From Oscillospiraceae bacterium (GTDB taxonomy: Bacteria; Bacillota; Clostridia; Oscillospirales; Ruminococcaceae), in assembly GCA_020024475.1 (NCBI GenBank), contig JAHHTS010000016.1, forward strand, positions 1-38,673: DNA of 38,673 nucleotides, read 5' to 3'. Numbering within the stretch: position 1 is the first letter of the stretch; every line of letters begins with the position of its first letter. A program made the position numbers and the translations under genes. Of the stretch, positions 25,632 to 33,326 are shown in pieces. The notes beneath the pieces were generated by a model, which saw only the letters and a list, made by a program, of their open reading frames with translations, had not been told where the DNA came from and searched no databases.

Positions 25632-26516
25632 ATGGCTGACAGCTACACACATCAACACAGTGCAAGAAATGCACTTGTCATTGCTGAATACTCTCCGAGA
25701 GATATAAACAGCTTTATTTGGGGAACTAATGGCCCAGACCCATTATTTTTCCATCAAATGTATAATCCATTTAGAAAATATGATTTGGCAGCTCTCGGGC
25801 ACATTATGCACAATGAGAAAACTGGATTATTTTTAAGAAATATGTTCAGATTTGCTCAAACAGACACACAAAAAGATTACTGTTTAGGATTTTTATGCCA
25901 CTATTCACTTGATAGTGTCATTCATCCATATATAAATTACATAACACAATCATATGGTTCACCATTTAATAGTCCTTCTGGACATAGTTTTTTTGAAAGT
26001 GCATTAGATAGTCAAATAAGTATGATAGAAACTGGTCAGCCAGCTGCTCAAGTGGATAGATATTGCCCAGAAATTGATAAAATGCATATTGATCAAATTG
26101 TAACATTATTTAAAAAATCAGTTGATGCTACGTATGAAAGCTTTGATATACCTAGGGAAGAATACCTAAAAGCTTTTCACGATATAAAACTTATTAAAAA
26201 TTTCTTCTACTCACCTTCTAGAATGAAGTATATACCTGCTTTTATCATAGAGAAAATTTTGGGATTTGAAGAAGGATTTGTTACTAGTAGAATACAACCA
26301 TGTGTAATGGATTTACCGGATTTCCCTTTTTGGAAAAATTTAGGTACTGGTTTATATAGTACAGAAAATCTTAATAACATTCTTCTTCGTTCGGACTATC
26401 TTTCAGCTGAATGTATCAAGATAGGACTAGATTATTTTAATGGAATAATAACACTAAACGAACTTATGGAAGACATTGGCAACAAAAGCTATGAAACAGG
26501 ACTTGTTGTCGATTAA
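25632..26516 (+). CDS. Zinc-dependent phospholipase C-like protein
   Basis: A 294-residue protein of the zinc phospholipase C/S1-P1 superfamily. Metal-binding candidates follow the family order: H8/H10 in YTHQHSARN, WGTNGPDPLFFHQMY, GHIMHNEKTG, GFLCHYSLDSVIHPYI and GHSFFESALD (His, Asp and Glu in the right order). Unlike clostridial alpha-toxin it has no signal peptide and no C-terminal C2-like domain, so it is probably a cytoplasmic member of unknown substrate rather than a secreted toxin. GGAGG lies seven bases before the ATG. A strong terminator begins right after the stop. Confidence 0.85.
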   Translation: MADSYTHQHSARNALVIAEYSPRDINSFIWGTNGPDPLFFHQMYNPFRKYDLAALGHIMHNEKTGLFLRNMFRFAQTDTQKDYCLGFLCHYSLDSVIHPYINYITQSYGSPFNSPSGHSFFESALDSQISMIETGQPAAQVDRYCPEIDKMHIDQIVTLFKKSVDATYESFDIPREEYLKAFHDIKLIKNFFYSPSRMKYIPAFIIEKILGFEEGFVTSRIQPCVMDLPDFPFWKNLGTGLYSTENLNNILLRSDYLSAECIKIGLDYFNGIITLNELMEDIGNKSYETGLVVD

Positions 26517-26520
26517 AAAA

Positions 26521-26545
26521 GGCACCCAATAGGGGTGCCTTTTTA
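26521..26545 (+). terminator. Terminator of the MFS-phospholipase operon
   Basis: GGCACCC (26521-26527), preceded by six A, pairs with GGGTGCC (26533-26539), followed by TTTTTT. Confidence 0.9.
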
Positions 26546-26606
26546 TTATTTTTAAATCTATATTTTATCAAATTTATTATTAATTATGCGATTAGATATA
26601 TAATAA

Positions 26607-26636
26607 CTTTTCCATTTCTTACACTCAATGGAAAAG
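26607..26636 (-). terminator. Hairpin downstream of the holin-like gene
   Basis: CTTTTCCATT (26607-26616) and AATGGAAAAG (26627-26636) form a perfect 10-bp stem. On the minus strand TTATTATATA follows, a weak T-tract. It is about 60 bases beyond the stop codon. Confidence 0.5.
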
Positions 26637-26693
26637 AATACAAGCATACTTTTTGGAACAAGACACATTATAAATTATACCATAAAACTTTAT

Positions 26694-26987
26694 CTAATCT
26701 TTCTTTTCTTTCAAAAATTTTTCATAAGTCGTCCACGCAAATAGCCAAATAACACTTCCTTGAGTTACTCCAGCAAAAAGGCATGCTGCTACACACTTGC
26801 TATCAAATATCATTTTTGTACTTATAAGATGAAGTATAACTACCAAACAAGAACATATTAGCAAAATAATAGGTATAAAATCTCTTTTTATTCTACTACG
26901 ACTTAACGCCATTCCTATTCCCCAAATCATTGGAATAATTATAAAAAGCTGTGGATCAATATATTCTTTTATAAGTTCAATACTCAA
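26694..26987 (-). CDS. Holin-like small membrane protein
   Basis: A 97-residue protein with three hydrophobic segments (about 12-30, 38-58, 66-86), a short charged loop SRSRIKRD and a Lys-rich tail. The layout YIDPQLFIIIPMIWGIGMAL, then the loop, then AGVTQGSVIWLFAW resembles the phage holin 5_2 type family, whose members make pores for endolysin release. No endolysin or other phage gene is nearby, so it may be a domesticated copy or a general membrane protein. Translation starts at TTG behind GGTGGTGAT. Confidence 0.6.
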   Translation of the reverse strand: MSIELIKEYIDPQLFIIIPMIWGIGMALSRSRIKRDFIPIILLICSCLVVILHLISTKMIFDSKCVAACLFAGVTQGSVIWLFAWTTYEKFLKEKKD

Positions 26988-27075
26988 ATAATCACCACCA
27001 TAATAAATAGAATAGTTTTTTCTTCATATAATTATATTTATATTTTTCTTTATTCATAACTAAATATTATTTTTA

Positions 27076-27527
27076 TTATTTATTCCAATTATTAATAAGC
27101 TTTTCTAGAATATTTTTTATTTGTATTTTCTCTTCTGCCGTAAGTATATCAAACGCCTTATCGGCAATCTTTGTTTCATTTTTTTCCTATAATAGCTATC
27201 TATTTACCTTTATTTGCAAGCTTTATATTTAAAGTTATTTTATCATTATAATCTTTTGTCCTTATTAAATAGCCTCTTTTTTCTAGCTTAGATAGCATTT
27301 AATGTAACGATGCTGCTCTAATGTCCATAATTTCTAAAACTTTTTTGTGTTGGTTCTTCTAGATAATTTATTGCTGCTAAAGTTGGCATCTGTCCTGGGA
27401 GCGGAGTGTGTAAAGATTCTATTGCTCTTTGAAGCATTCTATTAGCTATGAAAAAATTTATAGGAAGTTTTTAATTTAACGAATATCTATCACTAAAACT
27501 CATATTTTCAAAAGAATATCTTTCCAT
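27076..27527 (-). pseudogene. MarR-family regulator, heavily degraded
   Basis: Conceptual translation on the minus strand from ATG 27527 gives a MarR-like protein interrupted several times. After 18 codons a TAA stop (27471-27473) interrupts, then the same frame continues through FFIANRMLQRAIESLH, LPGQMPTLAAINYLEE and stops. The following frame carries VLEIMDIRAASLH, stop, MLSKLEKRGYLIRTKDYNDK (the MarR recognition helix and wing), LANKGK, stop. A further frame ends with ETKIADKAFDILTAEEKIQ and ILEKLINNWNK. At least three in-frame stops and two frameshifts make a functional product impossible. It begins three bases after the phosphoesterase stop, so it once was the last gene of that operon. 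Confidence 0.85.
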
Positions 27528-27530
27528 GAA

Positions 27531-28007
27531 CTAGATCTCTCTATGATAAAATAACGGTTTAGAATATGTAAAATCCAATATTCCATAGCAACTAAAAGGA
27601 TTTACAGACGGTGCAACACTTCCTGGATTAAATGTGTAGATTCCATCATAATACTCATAATATTGTTTATGTGTATGACCAAAAAGTGCTATATCTACAT
27701 TCATATCCATACAAGCCTTTCTAAGCGGCAAAAGACTCATTTTAACATAATATCCATCTCCGTGGCAAATCAAAATTCTATAACCTTTAACTGTAATAAT
27801 ATCTTTAATCGGAACAGCCTTGTTTACATCGCAGTTGCCAGCAACTGCTGAAACAATATTATATTCTGGATTTTCTGCCTTAAATGTAAGAATATCATTT
27901 AGTCCATCACCAAGAAAAATTATATTTTTTATATCACTTTCTTTTTCAATGATCCTATTAAGATAATTTTTATAGCCATGTGTATCACTTATAACTATAT
28001 AACGCAT
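27531..28007 (-). CDS. YfcE/MJ0936-type metallophosphoesterase
   Basis: A 158-residue calcineurin-like phosphoesterase. The metal-site motifs are seen in order: SDTHG (D8, H10), GDGLND, AGNCD, CHGDGY and FGHTHKQ. Members hydrolyse phosphodiesters with Mn2+; the cellular substrate is usually unknown. AAAGGTGAT precedes the ATG. It follows rsmI by eleven bases and is followed by the MarR pseudogene. Confidence 0.92.
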   Translation of the reverse strand: MRYIVISDTHGYKNYLNRIIEKESDIKNIIFLGDGLNDILTFKAENPEYNIVSAVAGNCDVNKAVPIKDIITVKGYRILICHGDGYYVKMSLLPLRKACMDMNVDIALFGHTHKQYYEYYDGIYTFNPGSVAPSVNPFSCYGILDFTYSKPLFYHREI

Positions 28008-28018
28008 TTAATCACCTT

Positions 28019-28858
28019 TTATTCTTTTAATTGTTGAACGGCTTTGTAAATTTGACTCTTACTAAACTTTGTTCCTGCACTTACTTTTTTAGCAGCCTCA
28101 CTTACAGAAATATTATTATTTTCTATAAGTTCTAAACATTTGTTTACCAAATCATCAATATTTTCCTCTTCTATTTCAGGTGCCACATAACCTTGCAAAA
28201 TCAATGCAAACTCACCTTTTGGTGTATTTTCTTGATAGAATGACAATGCTTCACCTATTGTAGTAAGTTTTATATCTTCATGCAGTTTAGTTAACTCTTT
28301 TGCGACTGTAAGTTTTCTATCATAACCAAAATATGTGCAAAAATCTTTTAACGTATTTAGCAGCTTATGAGGAGCTTCATAAAAAATCATTGTTCTTTTT
28401 TCTTCTCTCAAACTTTCAAGATGTTCCCTTCTTTGTTTTTTTACAGTAGAAAGAAATCCTTCAAAGCAAAATCTTCCTGTATCTTGTCCACTTACACATA
28501 GTGCGGTTATAACGGCGCTAGGACCAGGTATAGGAACAAGCTTAATACCTGCAGCGTGGGCCTGCTTAACCAAAATCTCTCCTGGGTCACTTACACAAGG
28601 TGTTCCGGCATCGGAACATATAGCACAATTCTCTCCGTTAAGTACCCTCTGAATTATATAATCACCCTTTTGTCGTAGATTATGTTCATAATAGCTCACC
28701 ATAGGTTTTTTTATTCCGAAATGATTAAGCAATTTAACACTTACTCTCGTATCTTCAGCAGCGATAAAATCCACTTCTTCAAAAGTTTGTCTAATTCTTG
28801 GTGTTAAATCATTAAGGTTGCCTATTGGTGTTGCAACGACATAAATTTTTCCTGCCAT
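28019..28858 (-). CDS. rsmI: 16S rRNA 2'-O-ribose methyltransferase RsmI
   Basis: A 279-residue SAM-dependent methyltransferase of the tetrapyrrole-methylase fold. It has the family start IYVVATPIGNLNDLTPR, the motif AAEDTRVSVKLLNHFGI, SDAGTPCVSDPG and PIPGPSAVITAL. RsmI methylates the ribose of C1402 in 16S rRNA. The C-terminal 50 residues hold a small helical domain (ISVSEAAKKVSAGTKFSKSQ) typical of the full-length protein. GGAGGAATA precedes the ATG. It lies between trmN6-like and phosphoesterase genes in one run. Confidence 0.95.
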   Translation of the reverse strand: MAGKIYVVATPIGNLNDLTPRIRQTFEEVDFIAAEDTRVSVKLLNHFGIKKPMVSYYEHNLRQKGDYIIQRVLNGENCAICSDAGTPCVSDPGEILVKQAHAAGIKLVPIPGPSAVITALCVSGQDTGRFCFEGFLSTVKKQRREHLESLREEKRTMIFYEAPHKLLNTLKDFCTYFGYDRKLTVAKELTKLHEDIKLTTIGEALSFYQENTPKGEFALILQGYVAPEIEEENIDDLVNKCLELIENNNISVSEAAKKVSAGTKFSKSQIYKAVQQLKE

Positions 28859-28894
28859 TATTCCTCCATATATAATATTATATTTATCTAATAA

Positions 28895-29596
28895 CTATAT
28901 TTTATTATAAATTTTAAGTATTTCATTGCTGAATCCGCCTTTTTCGTCTTCCATTATAAGATCAGGCATTACAGTCAGTGAGACTCCTCCATTTTTTCGT
29001 CCATCTACTAAAACAAGCCATGGATGTTCGCTATTTTTTCTCTGCCTTACGAAACGAATAATCTTTGGTTCAATCCTGTTTGATTTCATCGCATATATAA
29101 CAGCAGCTAATTGACTAGGCCTTTGACATATGCAAAGTTTTCCATTGTCTTTAAGCAGTCTATAAGCTGCAGCAGCCACATCATTATCTGTAAGTGTAAT
29201 TTGATGCCTAAAAGATGCTTTTTTCTCATCATCTTTTGGTTTGCCGGATGTAAAATATGGTGGATTACATGTAATTACATCAAATTGCATATCGCTTTTC
29301 CATTTGCGTATATCATCGTTAATTGCAATTATATTTTCAAAATTATTAAGTTTTATACTTTCATTCAAAAGCCGTGTTCCATCTGCATCTATTTCCAATG
29401 CCACTGCCATTCCTTTATGCCCCCTATCTTTCCACCTGAGGGGAATTATTCCACAACCTGACCCAATATCAAGTGCTGTTTGTGCATATTTCAAGCCACA
29501 AAAGTCACTTAATAGAAATGCATCCGTACCAAAACGATGTGTAGAATTTATGCAAACTTTAGTTCCTTTTGCCAATGTTTCAACTTTATATATCAT
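28895..29596 (-). CDS. TrmN6-like tRNA1(Val) adenine methyltransferase
   Basis: A 233-residue Rossmann-fold methyltransferase. The SAM-binding motif I is ALDIGSGCGIIPL (41-53), the acidic motif II is ALEID, and the N-specific catalytic motif is NPPYF (111-115). The start HRFGTDAFLLSDF is characteristic of the TrmN6/YfiC group, which methylates N6 of A37 in tRNA1(Val). Its place just upstream of rsmI is common in Firmicutes. The ribosome binding site (GGATAAG) is weak. Confidence 0.9.
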   Translation of the reverse strand: MIYKVETLAKGTKVCINSTHRFGTDAFLLSDFCGLKYAQTALDIGSGCGIIPLRWKDRGHKGMAVALEIDADGTRLLNESIKLNNFENIIAINDDIRKWKSDMQFDVITCNPPYFTSGKPKDDEKKASFRHQITLTDNDVAAAAYRLLKDNGKLCICQRPSQLAAVIYAMKSNRIEPKIIRFVRQRKNSEHPWLVLVDGRKNGGVSLTVMPDLIMEDEKGGFSNEILKIYNKI

Positions 29597-29615
29597 AACT
29601 TATCCATTTAAAATA

Positions 29616-29645
29616 CAATGGCAAATCTATTAAGACCTGCCATTG
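29616..29645 (-). terminator. Hairpin ending the Rnf-like/glycoside hydrolase operon
   Basis: CAATGGCA (29616-29623) and TGCCATTG (29638-29645) form a perfect 8-bp stem, followed on the minus strand by TATTTTAAAT. It sits eight bases beyond the hydrolase-like gene's stop. T-tract is imperfect, so some readthrough into trmN6 is likely. Confidence 0.55.
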
Positions 29646-29652
29646 AACTATA

Positions 29653-30792
29653 CTAATTTACAAAATAATTATTCATTGTATTCGTCAAATTCGAATTTAC
29701 ATTATCAGTAATCCACAAAGTAATATTTATTTCTTGAGATTTACTATCATTATTTAGCTGATTAACAGCCTCCTGAACATCAACTTCACTACCTTTTGCA
29801 GTTATTATTATGTTATCTGCCCCTAATTGATATGGATGAACAATATATTGTGCGTAATTACCTTCTGTTTTAACCGCTGAGTATTCAAATTGCCATATAG
29901 CACACCCACCTTTAGCAGAAATTTTTGCTTCCAAAGTGTTCAAAAGATTTTTCATATTTGCCAAAACTTGATCTATTGTTGCACCAAAATCCCTTTTATC
30001 CAGACTATAACCAGTTGGTGTGCTAAAACCTGCAAAAACAATCTCAGTTACACCTAATGACATTATCTCTTCAGTAATATCTAGGATATAATCCTGTACT
30101 ATCTTATTAGCTGGGTTTGCCCAAGGTTTACCTCCAAGTGCCAAACTTGAGTCTAGCCATCTTGTATCAGTACCAGCATACATTACTGCTGTGGTTCGTT
30201 CTATATTAGAAATGAGTTTATCCATAAATGTATAAATTCTTGCAACTGGAACCAAATTGTTTTGTTTCATTTTTTCCGCAATAAGTTTAACATCTATCTT
30301 AATATTTCCAATAAGTTGCTTTGCGTATTCGTTATTAGAATCATACATAATATTTCCATCTAAATCTTTTACATCAAATACGCAATGAGTAGCTCCTTTT
30401 TGTTTCATTTGAGCTATTACTGCATCAATTTTTTCTGCTGAATCTAAACTCTGTGGAGTAGTGTAAAAATACTTTCTATTCTGATTTTTCAAAGCATTAT
30501 CATCTATCCATTCATTATTTGATGATGAATCTATAATAAATGCAGATATATCTTGTGAAGATGATTGATTATCAGATGAAGACACTATTTTAGAATCATA
30601 TGATGAAGAAGATTTATCATTTACATTTTCTAGAAAAGATAATACTGGTTTTCCTAACAAAAATCCGATCCCAACAACAAGAACGACACCTAGGACTATA
30701 TGAATAAACTCTTTTATTGTTTCAGATGCGCCGTTAGAAGACATAGTCTTTTTATGTCTTTTTATTTTCATAGGTTTTTGTTTTCTAGACAT
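29653..30792 (-). CDS. Membrane-anchored DUF4015-type putative glycoside hydrolase
   Basis: A 379-residue protein with a Lys/Arg-rich cytoplasmic start (1-28), one membrane helix (about 29-52), a Ser/Asp-rich linker (58-92) and an extracytoplasmic domain from about residue 100. The domain begins with KYFYTTPQSLDSAEKIDAVI, then CVFDVKDLDGNIMYDS, LVPVARIYTFMDKL and WLDSSLALGGKPWANPANKIVQDYILDITEEI, the pattern of DUF4015 TIM-barrel proteins related to glycoside hydrolase family 13. The end (HPYQLGADNIIITAKG) diverges. AAGGAG precedes the ATG. It starts eleven bases after the RnfA-like stop and is the last gene of the operon. Activity is unproven. Confidence 0.65.
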   Translation of the reverse strand: MSRKQKPMKIKRHKKTMSSNGASETIKEFIHIVLGVVLVVGIGFLLGKPVLSFLENVNDKSSSSYDSKIVSSSDNQSSSQDISAFIIDSSSNNEWIDDNALKNQNRKYFYTTPQSLDSAEKIDAVIAQMKQKGATHCVFDVKDLDGNIMYDSNNEYAKQLIGNIKIDVKLIAEKMKQNNLVPVARIYTFMDKLISNIERTTAVMYAGTDTRWLDSSLALGGKPWANPANKIVQDYILDITEEIMSLGVTEIVFAGFSTPTGYSLDKRDFGATIDQVLANMKNLLNTLEAKISAKGGCAIWQFEYSAVKTEGNYAQYIVHPYQLGADNIIITAKGSEVDVQEAVNQLNNDSKSQEINITLWITDNVNSNLTNTMNNYFVN

Positions 30793-30803
30793 TTAAAAAC
30801 TCC

Positions 30804-31421
30804 TTAAAGTGCAACCGCATTGCCAGTAAGCCCATATATAGCGAGAGCAAGGACTGAAATATAAATAAGCATTATAGGTAATCCTTTAAAATGTTCAGGA
30901 ACTAAATCGTGACGAATTTTTCTGTTTCCTTCACTAATAAGGATCATAGCGAGGAAGTATCCAATGCTACTTCCTACTGCAAAACCAATTGTTTCTATTA
31001 AATTAAAACCGCGGCTAGTAGTTAATATGATTGTACCCACAATTGCACTATTGATACTTGCGCTTGTAAGTGACAAAACAATCTTTTTAAACACTTGCTT
31101 ACTTACAATAATACTAAGAATAAAAACTACAACTATAAAACTAAAAGCGCAACACATAACTATTATAACTGGACTTACAAATCTAGCATATTGTTCAAAC
31201 TTGTAACGAGTAATAAGCGGAAGAACAAAGTACGCCAGTACACTGTTTATAAGTTGGAAAAGTGAAAAAGATGCACAAAAATAAAGTGTATCCTTTTTAG
31301 GGTCATTTATCATACGAAGCCCGTTTGACAATCCTAAGCCACGTGTGAATATAACATTCTGTGCACCAATAGCAACTATTGTATATGCAAAAAATGATGC
31401 TATAGCATTAAGCATTGTCAT
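30804..31421 (-). CDS. RnfA-like membrane protein lacking the iron-sulfur cysteines
   Basis: A 205-residue protein with six membrane segments, clearly of the RnfA/NqrE family: it ends with GFNLIETIGFAVGSSIGYFL, VPEHFKGLPIM and a GLTG tail, all as in RnfA. The start is the ATG nine bases after GGAGG; a frame ten codons longer lies inside the RnfE-like gene. In canonical RnfA, cysteines in LGLCPF and TTNCAVLG bind a [2Fe-2S] centre shared with RnfE. Here the same places read LGLSNG (S32, codon TCA) and INSAIVG (S125, codon AGT). The remaining cysteines (C49, C90, C91) do not align with them. It overlaps the RnfE-like gene by 14 bases. Electron transfer through this subunit is therefore unlikely. 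Confidence 0.85.
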   Translation of the reverse strand: MTMLNAIASFFAYTIVAIGAQNVIFTRGLGLSNGLRMINDPKKDTLYFCASFSLFQLINSVLAYFVLPLITRYKFEQYARFVSPVIIVMCCAFSFIVVVFILSIIVSKQVFKKIVLSLTSASINSAIVGTIILTTSRGFNLIETIGFAVGSSIGYFLAMILISEGNRKIRHDLVPEHFKGLPIMLIYISVLALAIYGLTGNAVAL

Positions 31422-32067
31422 ACGATGCGTCCTCCCGTATAAGTTTATCATGGTATTTATGAGACATTTTGCTCCACAGTGCGCTAATAATGGCTATAAT
31501 AAAGAAACCACCAAAGCTATTGTATGCCATAGGTAGCAAACTTACAGACAAAATTTTAATTTCTCCAAGTGTACCAAACGCTAAAATTTCTCGCAAAGCT
31601 CCAATCAATAGGCATGCAACTATAAATCCTACAGTATTCCTCAAACCGTTAATTATTGAGTAAAGAAACGATTCTTTCCTAGTTTTTTCAAAGTTTTTAA
31701 CAATCAGTGGGTCCACAACTAATATAGGCAAGTAAAGACCTAGAGAGAATGCTGTTGTCCCCATAAATTTATACATTGCATAATATGCGAATCCAAATAT
31801 AATTGCTGAAACCATTGGATAAAAGAAAGTTTTAAGCGGTATACTCATTTTTCTAGTTATGAGTGAGGTAACAACACGTGTAGGTGTAAGTATCAATGCA
31901 ACCATAGCCGATAATATAAAACTACTTTTCAAGCTAGTTGCTGCAATAGCAAGGGGAGCAAGAGCTAGTCCTTTTATAAAAACCGGGTTTGATAATGTTA
32001 TTTTTCTTTTTCTTACTGTATCATCCCAATTAAGAAGTTCGTTATGGATTTTAGTTTTTCTATCCAT
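31408..32067 (-). CDS. RnfE-like membrane protein lacking the iron-sulfur cysteines
   Basis: A 219-residue membrane protein with six hydrophobic segments, related to RnfE/NqrD: NPVFIKGLALAPLAIAATS aligns with the family's N-x-x-L-V-x-x-L-G-L-C-P-L start, and GLYLPILVVDPLIV with the GIYIPLIVVNCIIVG repeat; LIGALREILAFGTLG is the family's G-S-x-R-E-x-x-G-x-G-T-L motif. Both ligand cysteines are replaced (A37 and P120), and the only cysteine left lies in another membrane helix. GGAGGGG precedes the ATG, which overlaps the RnfD-like stop by one base (TAATG). The three membrane genes are therefore translationally coupled and probably form one complex. Confidence 0.82.
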   Translation of the reverse strand: MDRKTKIHNELLNWDDTVRKRKITLSNPVFIKGLALAPLAIAATSLKSSFILSAMVALILTPTRVVTSLITRKMSIPLKTFFYPMVSAIIFGFAYYAMYKFMGTTAFSLGLYLPILVVDPLIVKNFEKTRKESFLYSIINGLRNTVGFIVACLLIGALREILAFGTLGEIKILSVSLLPMAYNSFGGFFIIAIISALWSKMSHKYHDKLIREDASYDNA

Positions 32068-33311
32068 TATTTCCCCTCCTTACTATATTTTTCGAAATCT
32101 TTCAAAGCTTCATTCATATCAATAGTTTGTGTTGAAAACTCAACTTCATCTATTGAATCTTCAGCACGCGATATAATATCAAGTGTTGTAGTATAAGACA
32201 AATTATCTTTAGACTTAGCGTTTTTCACAGAATTACTATTTAATGAATTATTTTTAACCTGATTTCTATTAAAATTATTATTAGATACTTTATTTTCCAC
32301 TTTTTTTATTTTAACTTGTGAAACAGATGAATTCTCCGACACAGTAGCTAATCTATTTTTCTTTATAAAATTGAAAATTTCTGATTCTTTAGTATCGTTT
32401 TCAAATAATCTATCCCAAAATCCTACTGTTGCATTTATAAGTAATAAAGCAAAACAACCGCCAATTTCGTAACTGCCAAAGTATCTAAAAATCATTGTCA
32501 TAATTCCGCATATAAATCCAAAAACAATTTTTGCTTTTGGATTTTTAGGGGTTGTAGCGGGTTCATTTATAAGAAAAATTGAAAAGAATAAAATACTACT
32601 ACAAAGCATTTCATATTTAAGACTATACCATCTTGAAACACCATATATTCTTGGAAAAAGCAATGAAAAAATTGCACAAGTAACTAAAAATGTAACAGGA
32701 ACATGCCATGTTATTCGTTTATTAACTATCAAGAATGTTCCACAGGCTAATATTACAAGCAAGAAACTCATCCCCATAGCACCTGGATGATTTCCTAAAA
32801 GTAAATCAAAAGTAGAAATATAAGGTAAACCACCAAGCTTTATAAGTGCAGGAGCTGAAACGCCGTTAATAGCTTCACCTGTCCAAAAATTCACTTTAGT
32901 AAGAGGCCTAACAGCTTGAAAAACATTTTCTGGCCAGTTAACTGCCGCCATGCACATAGCCAGTGCTGCCAAGCTAAAAGGATATACATCCTTACCACCA
33001 AAAACATGTTTACCAATCATAACAACCAATGCAACTGTAACCACTACTATATAAAGTGGTATTGATACAGGAAGCATCATAGAAAATGTGATAGAAGCAA
33101 TAATACTGCTTTTATCCTCAGCATCTATATCTTTTTTTAATAATAAAGCCATAGCTACATCAACAACGCGAGCAGTAATAGCTGCTATTCCACAAATAAG
33201 AATAACTCTCCGTGAATACACTACGCTTGCACATAAAATTATTGGTAACATAGCTAAAAACATATCGTCATAATAACTTATGCTGTCTATTTTTGTTTTA
33301 ATTTTATTCAT
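32067..33311 (-). CDS. RnfD-like membrane protein lacking the FMN-accepting threonine
   Basis: A 414-residue protein. Residues 15-303 are the RnfD/NqrB membrane domain: SMMLPVSIPLYIVVVTVALV, IGKHVFGGKDVYPFS, and the C-terminal part NEPATTPKNPKAKIVFGF, FRYFGSYEIGGCFALLLINA. Canonical RnfD carries covalent FMN on Thr in D-G-x-S-G-A-T-P-L. The matching segment here reads NGVSAPAL (149-156), with no Thr between residues 145 and 166. The NPF motif after KxxGG and the GET motif after the FMN loop are also changed (FSLAA, GMSF). Residues 305-414 form an extra cytoplasmic tail, Asn/Ser/Lys-rich and then acidic, not usual in RnfD. It starts 15 bases after the epimerase gene. Confidence 0.82.
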   Translation of the reverse strand: MNKIKTKIDSISYYDDMFLAMLPIILCASVVYSRRVILICGIAAITARVVDVAMALLLKKDIDAEDKSSIIASITFSMMLPVSIPLYIVVVTVALVVMIGKHVFGGKDVYPFSLAALAMCMAAVNWPENVFQAVRPLTKVNFWTGEAINGVSAPALIKLGGLPYISTFDLLLGNHPGAMGMSFLLVILACGTFLIVNKRITWHVPVTFLVTCAIFSLLFPRIYGVSRWYSLKYEMLCSSILFFSIFLINEPATTPKNPKAKIVFGFICGIMTMIFRYFGSYEIGGCFALLLINATVGFWDRLFENDTKESEIFNFIKKNRLATVSENSSVSQVKIKKVENKVSNNNFNRNQVKNNSLNSNSVKNAKSKDNLSYTTTLDIISRAEDSIDEVEFSTQTIDMNEALKDFEKYSKEGK

Positions 33312-33326
33312 TAGTTAAAATCTCTC

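Noticed and set aside
25632..26516. Alpha-toxin-type secreted phospholipase
   Set aside because: No signal peptide and no C-terminal membrane-binding domain; it fits the cytoplasmic zinc phospholipase C-like family instead.
26694..27527. Prophage remnant
   Set aside because: Only a holin-like gene and a MarR pseudogene are present; no integrase, attachment repeats, structural genes or endolysin.
29111..29633. Plus-strand open frames over the TrmN6-like gene
   Set aside because: Antisense to a well-supported methyltransferase; composition and lack of ribosome binding sites mark them as shadows.
31408..31451. 44-base overlap of RnfE-like and RnfA-like genes
   Set aside because: Resolved by choosing the ATG nine bases after GGAGG at 31421, which leaves a 14-base overlap.
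30804..33311. Calling the D-E-A genes a functional Rnf energy-conserving complex
   Set aside because: Subunits B, C and G are missing and the flavin and iron-sulfur ligands are not present, so ferredoxin:NAD+ oxidoreductase activity is not supported.
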